Of a stretch of DNA of 64,000 bases, positions 32,446-44,300 are shown piece after piece (position 1 is the stretch's first letter; each line of letters opens with the position of its first letter). The notes beneath the pieces were generated by a model that had not been told where the DNA came from, searched no databases, and worked only from the letters and a program-made list of their open reading frames with translations. Source of the stretch: Sipunculus nudus. Its lineage: Eukaryota; Annelida; Sipuncula; Golfingiida; Sipunculidae. The translations under genes and the position numbers were made by a program. Location of the stretch: assembly GCA_026874595.1 (NCBI GenBank), contig CM049315.1, forward strand, positions 59,456,889-59,520,888, given 5' to 3'.

Positions 32446-33496
32446 ACCAAGTTCTTCATGGAATCCAAGAATTAGTGACCTTTCACCTTAGTCTTCAAGG
32501 CCAAATCTGTAGAAATATAGGCTTCTTGTGAACACCATAACTACTAAGTACTGCATATATGTACCCTTTAAATTGATATACAAATTATTTTACTCAAGTT
32601 CTCAACAAAGTTTAAAAAAAAACTCCTGACCTTGACCTTGAAGGTCAAATCTGCAAACTTCTTGAAATGTTTATAGAACCATAACTTTTGAAGTGCTGCA
32701 TATTTCCCTTAAAATTTGATACACATTCGTTTCAACCAAGTTCTTTGGAACCCAAAACCTGGTGACCTTGGTCTTTTAGATCAGTTTAGCTGAAATAGCA
32801 TAATTAATTAATTGTGACTTCTTGTGTCAGTGGTAAACCCATCACAGCAAACTCACAATAGCTGTCTTATGCATTAATTTGAAAATGACCATGTGCATAG
32901 ATGTAGGTCAGAGCTTCATGTTGGATATCTTTATGTAATGAACAAGACTAGTAGCATGCAAATATATATGCTTCAGAAGAAATGGTGGGATGATTATAAA
33001 GGGGGTATGCCCAGTGTGTGGGGATACTATATATGGGATATCTGATTTCTAGTTTTTGAGTTTATCCAGACTGAACAAGATTTATCCCCTCACTTCTCAA
33101 GTAATTCACTTGATAGATTAAAGAAAGTGAAATCAGGCAAAATGTGATAAAACCTGGGTGTTATGGGGAATTTTTCCACAGCAAGAATCTGAGGCTTCCA
33201 TTGGGGGGGGGGGCACGCATCCACCCCATCCATCTTTGCATGTAATAATGAGGATTTTACCAGACGCAAGGGAATACCACACTATGTAAAAATTAAAAAA
33301 AACATGAAAATATCAATCATGTTTCATTACTATACTTTTGTCTGCAACAAGTTATACATCAAAATCTATCCAATGGACTTTTCTGAAGCTGTCATGAGAA
33401 AACCAAAAAACTGGAGATCATAGATGATTAATAAGCTGATTGTATTATTGACACTTTTCAACCCATTCCCAGGTGTCATTTATGCAGTGTTCTTTT
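32446..33496. other. Intergenic with diverged 'protein-free' dispersed modules
   Basis: Recurring phrases CCTTGACCTTGAAGGTCAAA and ATCCATAACT-like words mark old copies of the dispersed repeats. No gene is seen. Confidence 0.4.
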
Positions 33497-33629
33497 GCTC
33501 AGCTGACTGAAAGTCAGTCAGTTGAAGAACTTTAAAAGCTACAGTAGAATGGGGATATCACTTACAAAAATTGGCATTCAGATGATAAAATTCCTAGTTG
33601 GCTGAGCATCATGACCCATGGGTCACTTG
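33497..33629 (+). repeat. Composite dispersed repeat, copy 3 (133-bp internal deletion form)
   Basis: Keeps both ends (GCTCAGCTGACTGAAAGTCA ... GCTGAGCATCATGACCCATG with GGTCACTTG) but almost no interior. Immediately after it (33650-33680) an inverted right end, CCCATGGGTCATGGTGCTCA, begins. Confidence 0.75.
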
Positions 33630-34189
33630 ACTTTTTTTTTAAGATTAACAAGGGACCCATGGGTCATGGTGCTCAGCCGAAGTTGACCATGGTTTGTTGA
33701 TATGATGAGTAAGAAATTATTGCAATAATATTTTGTGATCTGACCATGTGTTTCCCAATGTTGAAAATGAAGCATGTGAGCAGTTTGTGAACATAAGATC
33801 TATTATCTGCATTATTACCATGTTCATTGGTTGGCTCTTTGATAAGCTGTTGACACTTCAGCAGTTTACATAATTCTTCAATCAGATCCTAATTTTTTTT
33901 CATTATACCATTTTTTTTCAGGGGGGAGGGTTCATGGTAGGGGTTACAACACCCCTGCATAAGGATATGAAATTTAATTCTACAGTGCTTACAGGAAAAT
34001 ATGTTTATTTATAATTATTAAATTTAAAAAATAGGGACATGGACAAACAAAACCAATCACTTTATTTACAATGCTGCTGAGGCATAAGATTTATTTATTT
34101 TTATTACATCAAATTTGTTTTATACATTTGCAATAAAACATATATCTGAAAATATAAGCTGATTCACAATTCTAGATTTGCATCATCAT

Positions 34190-35125
34190 TGTATCCCCAG
34201 ACAAAGTCGGGGGATACTATGTTTTCTTGCCTGTCCCGCTGCCACTGCCGCATATAAATCTTGTCGGCGCAATAACTCAAATATATTTCACAGATCTTAA
34301 CCGAACTTAGTATATGTATAGGTATGGGTGAGAGGACGATGCCTATTTAAAATGAGGTCATGACCTTTACTAGGAGAGTGTCCTTGACCTTGAATAGGTC
34401 CAATTTTGGGGAAAATCACACAAATTCTTAAATATCTCAAGAAAGCTTGCATGGATTGATCCCAAAATCAAGTTAATCGAAGATCATGGATAGGGTTGTC
34501 ATGTTCCAGAAACTGGTGGCGCCACCTATAATTCTTTACTTGTTTTTGTGCCTTTTAATACCCCCAAAATTGCCACTTGACAGTACTGTGAGCATTATAA
34601 GTCAAAAACTAATGGACAGATTTCTTTTATATTATGCATATACATAGATATGGGTTATGGGATGCTGTTTATTCAAATTAGGGTCATGACCTTTCCTATG
34701 AGGGTGGCCTTGACCTTGAATATTCCCATATTTGGTGAAAATCACTTAAAATCTTTAATATCTCGATCAGTAAGGGATACATGGAATGATCCAAAAATGA
34801 AATTGACCAAAGATCTTGGATAGCTTTCTCTTTTGCAGAAGACAGCTGGCGTCACCTTTGTAAGACTCAATAACTTTGTAAGAATTTGAGGTACAGTCAC
34901 CAAACCCATAGGTTTGATGCATCTTATCAATGGCTTGGTCAAGTTCGAACATGGATGACCTTGATGCATTTTTTCCAGGTCACAGCAGCGATTATGCTAA
35001 AATGATATTAGGGCAATAACTCAAAAAGAATTTGTGGTACAGTCACCAAACTTACAGTTTAGATGCATCTTATCAAGGGCTGGGGGGGGGGGGTGTTTAT
35101 TGTCTGGGGATACTATGGCACCTGC
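34190..35125 (+). repeat. B-type dispersed repeat (936 bp)
   Basis: Begins TTGTATCCCCAGACAAAGTC followed by GGGGGATACTATG and closes with TGTCTGGGGATACTATGGCA. It contains one GGTGGCGCCACC palindrome at 34515 and two tandem-like halves. Confidence 0.75.
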
Positions 35126-35627
35126 GGTGCCAAGAAAGATCTAGTTAATCCCTAATTTTGTCATATAACATCACCTTATGCATATAGATGTATTTATTTT
35201 TTTACCACAAAAAAAAATTATTTTATAAATTTGCAAAACAATAAATATCTGAAAAATATAACTTTATTCAGAATTCACAATTTTAAATTACACCTTTATT
35301 TATCCATAGTTTGGCTAATATATCAAATTAGCCATAATGATGGGTTAAATTATGTGTCAGGTTTAAAAATGTACCATGGTCAAAGTTGGTACTGAATTTA
35401 TATTTATGCTTATAACTTAAAAACTTTCGGAATTCTGATATAATTTTGTGACAACAATTGAATCTTGATAAAATATAAGTTATATCCCTGAAAAAAAAGC
35501 TTCAACAGTTATCATATTGAGTAAATATCTTTCCTTTTTTTTTTACTTATTTAAAACTTCAAGAAATTACACATTACTGAGCTTTATTGTGGAAATATAT
35601 AGTGGAATATTTATGCTATATGATCAA

Positions 35628-36878
35628 CAAGTGACCTATGGTTCATGACGCTCAGCCAACTAAATGTTGATAATATGTCCTTGCACAGACAACTTATTAA
35701 GATAGGTGGCATCATTGTTCATGCATATTACCTTAAATTCATCAAGACCCATAAGCACAACAAATTTGATAACAATCAAACCAGCCTTTCATGAGGAATC
35801 CTGCAGTTTGTGTATATTTTGCTTTATATCTGGGGTGCTCAAACATACCCCAAAACTCTGAGAATATAGGTCACTGTTTCACCAATTTCAGGTGTCTGGG
35901 GAGAACTTTTGAGAAAGTCTCAGGATGTCAAGATAGAAGATTCTGGGCCCCATGGTTACGATTTGTGCCCTACCTTGGTATCAAATCTTCAATTATTCTG
36001 GAGGGTATTTCATAGCCCCATAGCTCAGACAATATGGGTGACAGAGACCTTATTTCAGGTTTCCAAGGAGACTTTTCATGGGCCTCCCAGCATGTCAAGA
36101 AAGATTCTAGGTCTAGCCCTTATGATTTGTGCTCTGTTAATAGGTGACCACATCTTTTAAGGTCTAAAAAATTGATAAACAAATAGTAAAAAATCGAAAA
36201 ATACAGGTGGTGCCACCAGTCTGCAGAAACTGATGAAACACTCCATGATAATATCCATGCAAAGAATTTTGGTGATCAATGCATTAGTTGTTCAGATATT
36301 TTTCAATATTCTGGGGGGTACATCGGAGCCCCATATTTTGAAGAATATGGGTAACAGAGACCTAATTCCAGGTTTCCAAGAAGACTTTTCATGGACCTCT
36401 ATGCATGTAAAGTGAGAAGATTCCAGGTCCAGTGGTTACAATTTGTGCTTGTTAACGGACAGACAGCCAGACGGACGACGGACAGAGCGATGGCATCTTT
36501 TGAGGTCTCAAAAATGGAGGGGAAAAAATCGTAAAAATCGAAAAAATACAGGTGGCGCCACCAGTCTGCATAAACTGTTGAAACATTCCATAATCAATAT
36601 CCATGCAACAAATCATGGTGATCAATGCATTAATTGTTCAGATATTTTAGCTTTTGTATCAAATTTTTCATTATTCTAGGGGGTACTTCAGAGCCCATAG
36701 CTTGAAGAATATGTCACAGAGACTTAATTCCAGGTTTCCAAGGAGATTTTTCATGGACCTCTCTGGATGTAAAGTTAGAAGATTCCAGGTCCAGTGGTTA
36801 TGATTTGTGCTTGATAACGGCCAGATGGACGACGGACAGAGTGATCACTATAGGGCAGAGGACTTATTCAGCTGAGCT
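35628..36878 (-). repeat. Composite dispersed repeat, copy 4 (1.25 kb, inverted)
   Basis: On the - strand it runs from AGCTCAGC at 36871-36878 to the TCATGAACCATAGGTCACTT end at 35628. It holds about three A modules (for example GGTGGCGCCACC at 36551). Confidence 0.8.
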
Positions 36879-37389
36879 AAAAACAGATCAGTAGTTTTCA
36901 TATTAGGCAGTCCTGAAGTGTAACAATTAGGAAAATTGAGGTTTTTCCCGATCTAAAAGTTTATATTTAGCAGCACACGTGGATCATTTGCCCAGCAAGT
37001 ATGTGGGCAGCCCAGACAATAAATTATATAGGACATTTTAGAGACTTATTATGCAAGAAATGTTTCCATGATTTTTTTTAAACAGGGAAATACATCTGAT
37101 ATCTTTGGAGTTGATTTACAATGCATTTATCCTGACAAATGAGGTTAAGCAAGCACTAAAAATATTTTTGTGAGTTGTGAAGTAAAAGGAGGAAACATTT
37201 AAATATGGTTGCTGCTGAATATTCAGTTATCAAGTTACATGTCAATTTGCAAGAAGCCATCTTACAAGGTGACACAGAGATTTGTAGGATTCTGGGTTTC
37301 CTGTCAAACAAATGTTTTCTGTCATTTCAATAGGTTTTATATGCTCTGGTGGGTAAACTACATGGGCTGGTCTATCACAGACTGACAAC

Positions 37390-39194
37390 AAGAACATTTA
37401 CTTTAAACAGTTTATTCCAGCAAATTTGCTGAACCTGTGTGCTTAATATACATGATACACATATTATAAAACAATTTTCCAACCTGAAGTAGTCATATGT
37501 ACAATGATGGTGAAATAAACAAATATATGATGATTACTCTGACACAATCAACCTTGAAGAGCTCATGAAATGAAAGGACTGATGACTTGTGGAAAAATCT
37601 TCCATAAATGTTAAAATGATGAAGTCTTCTGCATTATGTTCTGAGAGACATACAATTACAAAAACCAGCACTGCAGAACTGATGACATAATGGTGTATGA
37701 TCACTGCAAAGACTGATGACATCATAATGGCATATGATCACTGCAAAACTGATGGCATCATTCAGGTGCATGATCAGTGCAAAACTTATTGTCAATGACA
37801 TGATCACTGTGAGCTGATGACATCATGATTATGAACACTGCATGACAACGGTATATTTTGACAACAGAACTGATGACATCATAATGATTATGAACACTGC
37901 ATGACATTATAATACACGATAACTACAAAACTGATGACATCATGATAGAGCATGATTTACAAAATGACACAAGATCATATTTATGTATGAACACAAACTG
38001 TACAAGAAATAATGACATCTTGTATGGAACCACAAGTTAGCTGTCAGGTGATATGTCCATTTTATCACAGAGCAAAGATTACAATTACCATCAGTTTTGG
38101 CTTTGGGTATCTAAAGCTACATGAAACAAACAGTATCAGGGCTGGTACTGACTGGATAACTTGGTATTATTACAATCATATACTTATACACCATGGTGAT
38201 CAAACATGCACAAATATAATTTATATCTCTACAGGTTTTAAACTTCTAAACATGATAAAAAGTTATTAATGAGCTTTGAGGTTCTACTCTGAAATAAGTT
38301 TAATCTGTTGGGCTTAGTTTGTGCAGAGGAAGGAATGATTAAAACAAATCCTGGTCTGGGCTCCAAATTAAGACACAAAGTCTTATTTTGTCAAAAATAA
38401 GAAAATCTGTACCAGCTGTAGAGCCACACCATATTCATAAAATAACTAGCTCGGCAAATGTTTCTGTAAAAAACAAATAGCAAATAACTCAAATATGTAC
38501 TAAGTTACCCCCTCAACTGAAATCATACAAAGTTGAACCTCAAAGTTGTTTTGGCAACATTATCTCACTTTGTGGCTTAATCTTAGATCCACAATACTTT
38601 GTGATTCCACCAAAAAACTAAAACGGCCTCAACGATAAAATAAAACCTGTTTGAACAATTGAGTTAATAAGAAGGACCAGGCATAAAAAAAATGAAAATA
38701 TATGTCACAGCCTGACACTTGCATGTTGAAAATAAAATACTTCTCCTGCTTTGAGCAATCTAGTGAGAGCAAGCAATGGAAGGCTCCCATAACAGTATTG
38801 GAAATTCCCTGCAACTGACACTAGTATACAACATAATTAACAAAACAGGAATTTTGTACAACAGTCCTTCGATTAAATTAAAACAAACTCAACTTGCAAA
38901 CCAATAATCTTAGGGCAATATTCACAGGAACAAAGAGTCTTTGGCTTTCAGTGTTGACTGTAATGACACAGAACTGACACACAATAATACTTGTTGCTTA
39001 TGGCAACCACAGTATGCAAGAATTCCTTCAAAACATTAAACCAACAGGAATTTGAATACTGTAGTATTTTTCAACAATGTATTAATGAATACATTTTTTA
39101 TAGTTTCAATTCTTTATAGTTTAAGCATAGGGGTAATGCCAATTTACTCAAATAAACCGGGAATATATACATGAAAAGGGTTATGCAGGAACTG
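37390..39194 (-). other. Probable PCF11 3' UTR with repeated ATGATGTCATCAG motif
   Basis: Follows the PCF11 stop codon. Seven CTGATGACATCAT-like words (plus-strand form, at 37579, 37679, 37713, 37749, 37814, 37870 and 37931) cluster in 360 bp. In RNA these read AUGAUGUCAUCAG. The extent is inferred from the AATAAA at 37411-37416. Confidence 0.5.
37411..37416 (-). promoter_or_regulatory. Candidate polyadenylation signal of PCF11
   Basis: AATAAA on the - strand, about 1.78 kb past the stop codon. It is the first canonical hexamer I found downstream of the gene. Confidence 0.45.
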
Positions 39195-39665
39195 TCAAGA
39201 ATTTGCAGTATCACCACTTGTTTGAGGCTCAGGTTTTATAACAATGACAGACTCTCCTTTTAAACTTTGCTCTGAGCTGTTAGCTGATTGACCAGATGTA
39301 CTGATTGGTGGCGTTGAAGTCCCTGCTGATGAATTTTCTGTTGTATCCATTGGTTGGCTTGGGGTCTGTTCAGGCTCTGTTTTAACCTTGACCTCTGACC
39401 CTGTGACACTGGTCACCCCAGATTCTTGAGTTGCAGTGTCCATTGGTTCCACTTTGACCTGTAGGTTTCCAGGTTCCGTTTTGACTTGAACCCCATCTGG
39501 TGGTGTTGCTGTGTTTGTACTAGTTTCTGTCTGGTTGCTGCTGGTCCCTAAGGCCCCAGCCTGACCCCACATTCCCTGCTGAGTGAGGGCGTTCAGGTAA
39601 GCCAGGGGGTTTGCCAGGGGATTTGGGAGGGATTCTTGGAGATTTGGTGAATCTGTGACTTCATT
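39195..39665 (-). CDS. PCF11: PCF11 terminal exon: Ser/Thr/Pro tail with SUMO-type motifs
   Basis: 156 codons plus TGA at 39195-39197. Disordered tail with four psi-K-x-E motifs: VKTEPG, VKVEP, VKTEPE and IKPEP. It ends TSGDTANS. The acceptor is GATTTACAG. Confidence 0.92.
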   Translation of the reverse strand, partial: NEVTDSPNLQESLPNPLANPLAYLNALTQQGMWGQAGALGTSSNQTETSTNTATPPDGVQVKTEPGNLQVKVEPMDTATQESGVTSVTGSEVKVKTEPEQTPSQPMDTTENSSAGTSTPPISTSGQSANSSEQSLKGESVIVIKPEPQTSGDTANS

Positions 39666-41334
39666 CTGTAAATCAGAGAACAGATACAGGTAATACAAAA
39701 TTTGGTACTTTCCATCCAAATCAATGTACCTCCATGTCAAAATTGAACAAATGACCTGGTTTTGACTTTCAGTTGGTAACCTTGGCATATCACTTGGAGA
39801 GCCACTGTTATGCAATGTCATGTCCAATGTTTGTGCATATTAATTTTCTGCTCTATTTATCTGTGTGTGCATTTAACATATCAAGGGATAAGAAAGTAAT
39901 GACAGACACAACACTGGGAGCTTTCTGTCCTGAATAAGCTCAATCAACATGGAGGGCAAAAAGAAGCTACTGATGATCAGAGCTGCAAGTTAAAAATACA
40001 ATTTGTAGATCTAGCATTAATATGTTCACTTTGCCATTGCAAACTTAATTATAAAATAATTAATCCAGTAAGACATATAATGTGTAGAACTCATAACTGT
40101 TCACAAAGAACTGACATTGATAACCAGTCTGATACTATTTAGCATCTGTGCTGTTATGTATTCTGTAACAACAAACACTCTCAATATAGCAATGTTATTG
40201 ATTTCCACTATTTACAGACCATTTATTTTTACTGATTATGTATAACATACAATACTTTTACAGATATGTCAGAGATGAAAATCCGTATTAGCACATAATT
40301 TCCATCACCTAATATCTACTTTATAGATTCACCAAATTAATGACATAACATTTTCACTGATAAGTACAACTGATAATCTGTATGAGCGAGTGTTGATGAC
40401 TGACCTCCTTAGCATCCTCGTAACACACTGGGTGGTAAGTCTTGTTTTCTACTCTCACTGCATCCCTCAGGTGCCACTCTTCCTCATCCTCATCCCAGAA
40501 CTGTTCAAACGGTTCCCGGCAAATCTCACACACCTGGAAAACGACAACAATTCTTGCACCACTGTATGTCACTGTATACACAGAAGCATCCTTTGGTCAA
40601 TTAATTTTTTTATTTCTTGCATTAATGTTCCTAAAGTATCCTTCCTTTAGCTGTGTAAAATCTGTTACTGTTTAATCTGCCATCTCTTAGAATATACATA
40701 CATTTCCAGGAAATATACACAACATAAATCAAATATGACTACATAATTTTAATTGAATCACGTTAGGCTAAAGATTTCAGTCTTTCTTTACAAAACAAAT
40801 TATTCTTAATCTGTGAATCAATCAGGACATTCTGAACACTTCCTTACTAAGTTTACTTCATTAACTTCTTAATATTGTAAAATAATTACAAAATCCTATT
40901 AACAGATAGAAGACCTAGAAGATTATTTCAAACTAAGCACCCTATTTAAGCAATTGTAAAAAGCATGCATGTTGAGACGCATTACTCACATCATCTGTTT
41001 CATTGCCCGAGGCTGCTGGACAGCTGATGACCTCTGACCTCTGTGATGCTGGCTGACTCTGCTGTGACTGAGCCAGAATGGACTCGAAGTACACACTCTG
41101 AGCTGTAACAAGTATGCCACATAAAATTACTGCTGGAACAGACACTAGTTTTCCTTCCAGTGAGACAAATTTATCACAAAAAATTATGAATAGATATGTA
41201 AACAAAGCATTACCCCAATCATCTGATATTCTATGCCTTGCATGATATACATGTATTTCATGTCAAGTTCTTACAATAGTGTACAAAAGGCATCTCAATT
41301 CAAGGTAGAATGTATATCACTGATATATATTTAG

Positions 41335-41372
<38 letters not shown>

Positions 41373-44300
41373 TCAAATAAAAAAGATGTATAAAATCACA
41401 AGCATAGTGTGATAGGTATTTTTGGCAATATCACTCAATTCCCACTGAATCAATATATGCTGTCAAATGTTGGTGCTTGACCTGTGTATTTCCAACAAAA
41501 ATAACATCCATAACATAGTTAACTTTCTGGCACAAGAGTTTACCCTACACACTTACATAAAAAATAAGAACACCTTGGGAGTAGCATGGAGTTCTCTTAG
41601 GACAATTTAAAATGTATTTACCTCTTTCTTCTAAGTCTCCTATTTCTTCAAACTGGATCCAGTCCTGTAGATACAAAGAAATGCTAATTGCAACATCAGG
41701 CTGAATATATCCACAACAGATTTTCACTTTGACTCGAATATTGTGCAAGATAATTGGTAAGAAAACAAACATTTTAGCAGTTCTAAAACACCTCTTGGGG
41801 CTAGCCATTGAGACAGGTGGTATTGAAAAACACTGTTAGGTTGACTGTGTTTAGCAGCATCTCAATCAAAATTAAGGACTGATAATTGTGTGAAAAGGAG
41901 ATATGCTTTGTGCAAGTAACATACACTAAGGGCAAAATAAACCTGAATTTACTTAGACCTCATTAAAAATAGGCCAAACCTACAGATTTTGTATTGCCAC
42001 ATTTTAATAGTGTCTTGTTTCTAGGATAATATGATTGGAGCTTTAGATGTGGTGCGTCCCCTAGTAGGAAAACTTTACTATAACTACACCTTGAACAGCC
42101 TTGTGTAGGTGGTTAGAGGGCGCTGAAAAAATGAGGTGAAATATCTCAGGATTTAGGTAAAATTATGGGATATGGCCCCCCTTAAAGGGACATAATCAGG
42201 ATCAATATTATGCCTATTTTTTTGCACTATCATTTCAGTTTTGCTTTATACAAAGGTTTCTCAGTAGAACCACCCCAGCACACAGTCTCATTTCCTCGCA
42301 TACGGCTGTTTAACATCTTGTTATGACCATTGGTGTTGGTAAACACAGTCCACGTGTCTGTTTACCAGAACAAGGCCGCATGACCGAAGGTCAGATTTAA
42401 AGGGGCAACACGCTGTGTTTCAGCTTGCGGGAATGGTATTATATTTTTTTTGCTAAGTCAGCCAGGGCATCTCCTGATTGACACATGTTGAGGCTTTGCG
42501 CTGCACACAGCCCAACGCACTGTTAATGTTGACACCTGCCATCGCGCCCGGTCCCCTGTTTTCAACAATTGTTTACAGGAGTAAACAAAGGGTTTCATGG
42601 CAATGTTTTGGCAGGTGCAGATTTATTTAAAAGGGAAGAATCTATTTTTCATGTTAACTCAACATGCTTTATAGGTGATTGGGCCCCTTTAAGACACACT
42701 TTGCATGTTTCCTTACAATTCAAGACCAAAAATGTGCACATCTGGCCAATGGGAGAAGTGTGAAAGTGCAATCACCATCAATTATAATATCGATGATTTG
42801 AAGGCTGGTGTGTTCTTATTTACTGACTTAGCTAAAGGAATTGTAGTTGAACAGAGGTAGCGCCACCTGCAGGTTACATTCAAAAGTCAGTCATGTGTTG
42901 AGTATGTCTGCAAAATTTGATGAAGAAAGCAGCAGTGCTTTTAGATATATTTGGTAAAAGATTGGGTGGGAAGGAAAGACAGACTGACAGACAGACAGGG
43001 ACAACTTTAGTAGTCCTCCCTCCTGTAGCAATAGCTGTGACAACTTGACAAAGAAGGCAATGATAACTGGGCTGGTAACCCTACTTAAATCCTGATACAA
43101 ACAATATTGTGGAATGCATCGCAGTGGTCTTACAGCCAATAATCTTTAACATTATTTTACCAATGATGAATAAACTGAAAAGAATACATGTACACGCACA
43201 ACCCAATCTCTATGGTAACAAGTCATTTCCTGTATGGTGTACAAGTTGGCTGCATCTAGTAACCAGTGTAAGCCAGACTTGTATTCATGCAGTCAGAAAT
43301 TCAACAAACATCCAGAGGGGTTTACCAATATGCTGAGTTATTTCATGTTTGGTGTTGTTTGAAAGTACACTAATATGCTAATGATTAGTCTGGTTTATGT
43401 CAATTGACTGTGTGCCTGTAGGCCACGAGGCGTTGTCAAAAAAGATGAAAATATTAGCATTCTCATGGGGCCTTATAATGCGTTCCTCAGACCTATATGT
43501 AAAGGCACTCTGGCAGCCAGTAATCTGATCATAATGTCAGAAGGTAGATATGGCGCTACTAGAATGGGTGACTAATAACAACACAACCATGTTTCTAATA
43601 TACTTACACTGATATCATAATACCAGCGTCTGAACTTGGCAGCCTTCATTTCCTCTTTTTCTCTTCTGTTCTGACGGAAGTGCCAGTCAAGATGCTCCCT
43701 ATATTTTTCCATGAAGTTAGCAGTGAACCTCATCCCACACGAAGAACACTGTATTCCTCTGTACAATCTCTGCAGGATGCCATGGTATGGTCTACAAATA
43801 TAAATAATCCCCAGTTCTTAAAACATTTTTCACAAAGCTACTCACAATTCATGCAGACTGTACTGCTTAAAGCATTACTTAAGATATTGTAATATTGGAA
43901 AACATTTAAAAAGTAGAAACATCAGTTTCCCAGTCAATGAAATTGTCATTGACAATTCTTGCCACATTTAAGTGGAAAAAGAAGAAAGCCACAGGGCTTC
44001 GATAAAAATGTCTAAATATACCTGATATACAATTATTTTTGCACAATGTGCTTATGGGGTACCATAGTAAGACGAACCAAAGATAAAGGGCCAGTGATGC
44101 ACAACATCCCAGCAGGATGGTGTGTTTCGAGGCTTGATATCTTAAAAAAAAATTGGAAAAATTAAAATATTTGTTCTTATTTTTAAACAGTATTAATTTT
44201 AAGGAAATTTATTCTAATAATTTATCTTATTGTTAAAAGGACATAATCAGGGGCTAATTTTTGCCTATTCTTTCACACTATCAGTTCAGTTTTACTTTAT

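Noticed and set aside
35791-36679. Several 60-85 codon frames as small genes
   Set aside because: They lie inside the inverted composite repeat and mirror frames in the copy at 21141-24553.
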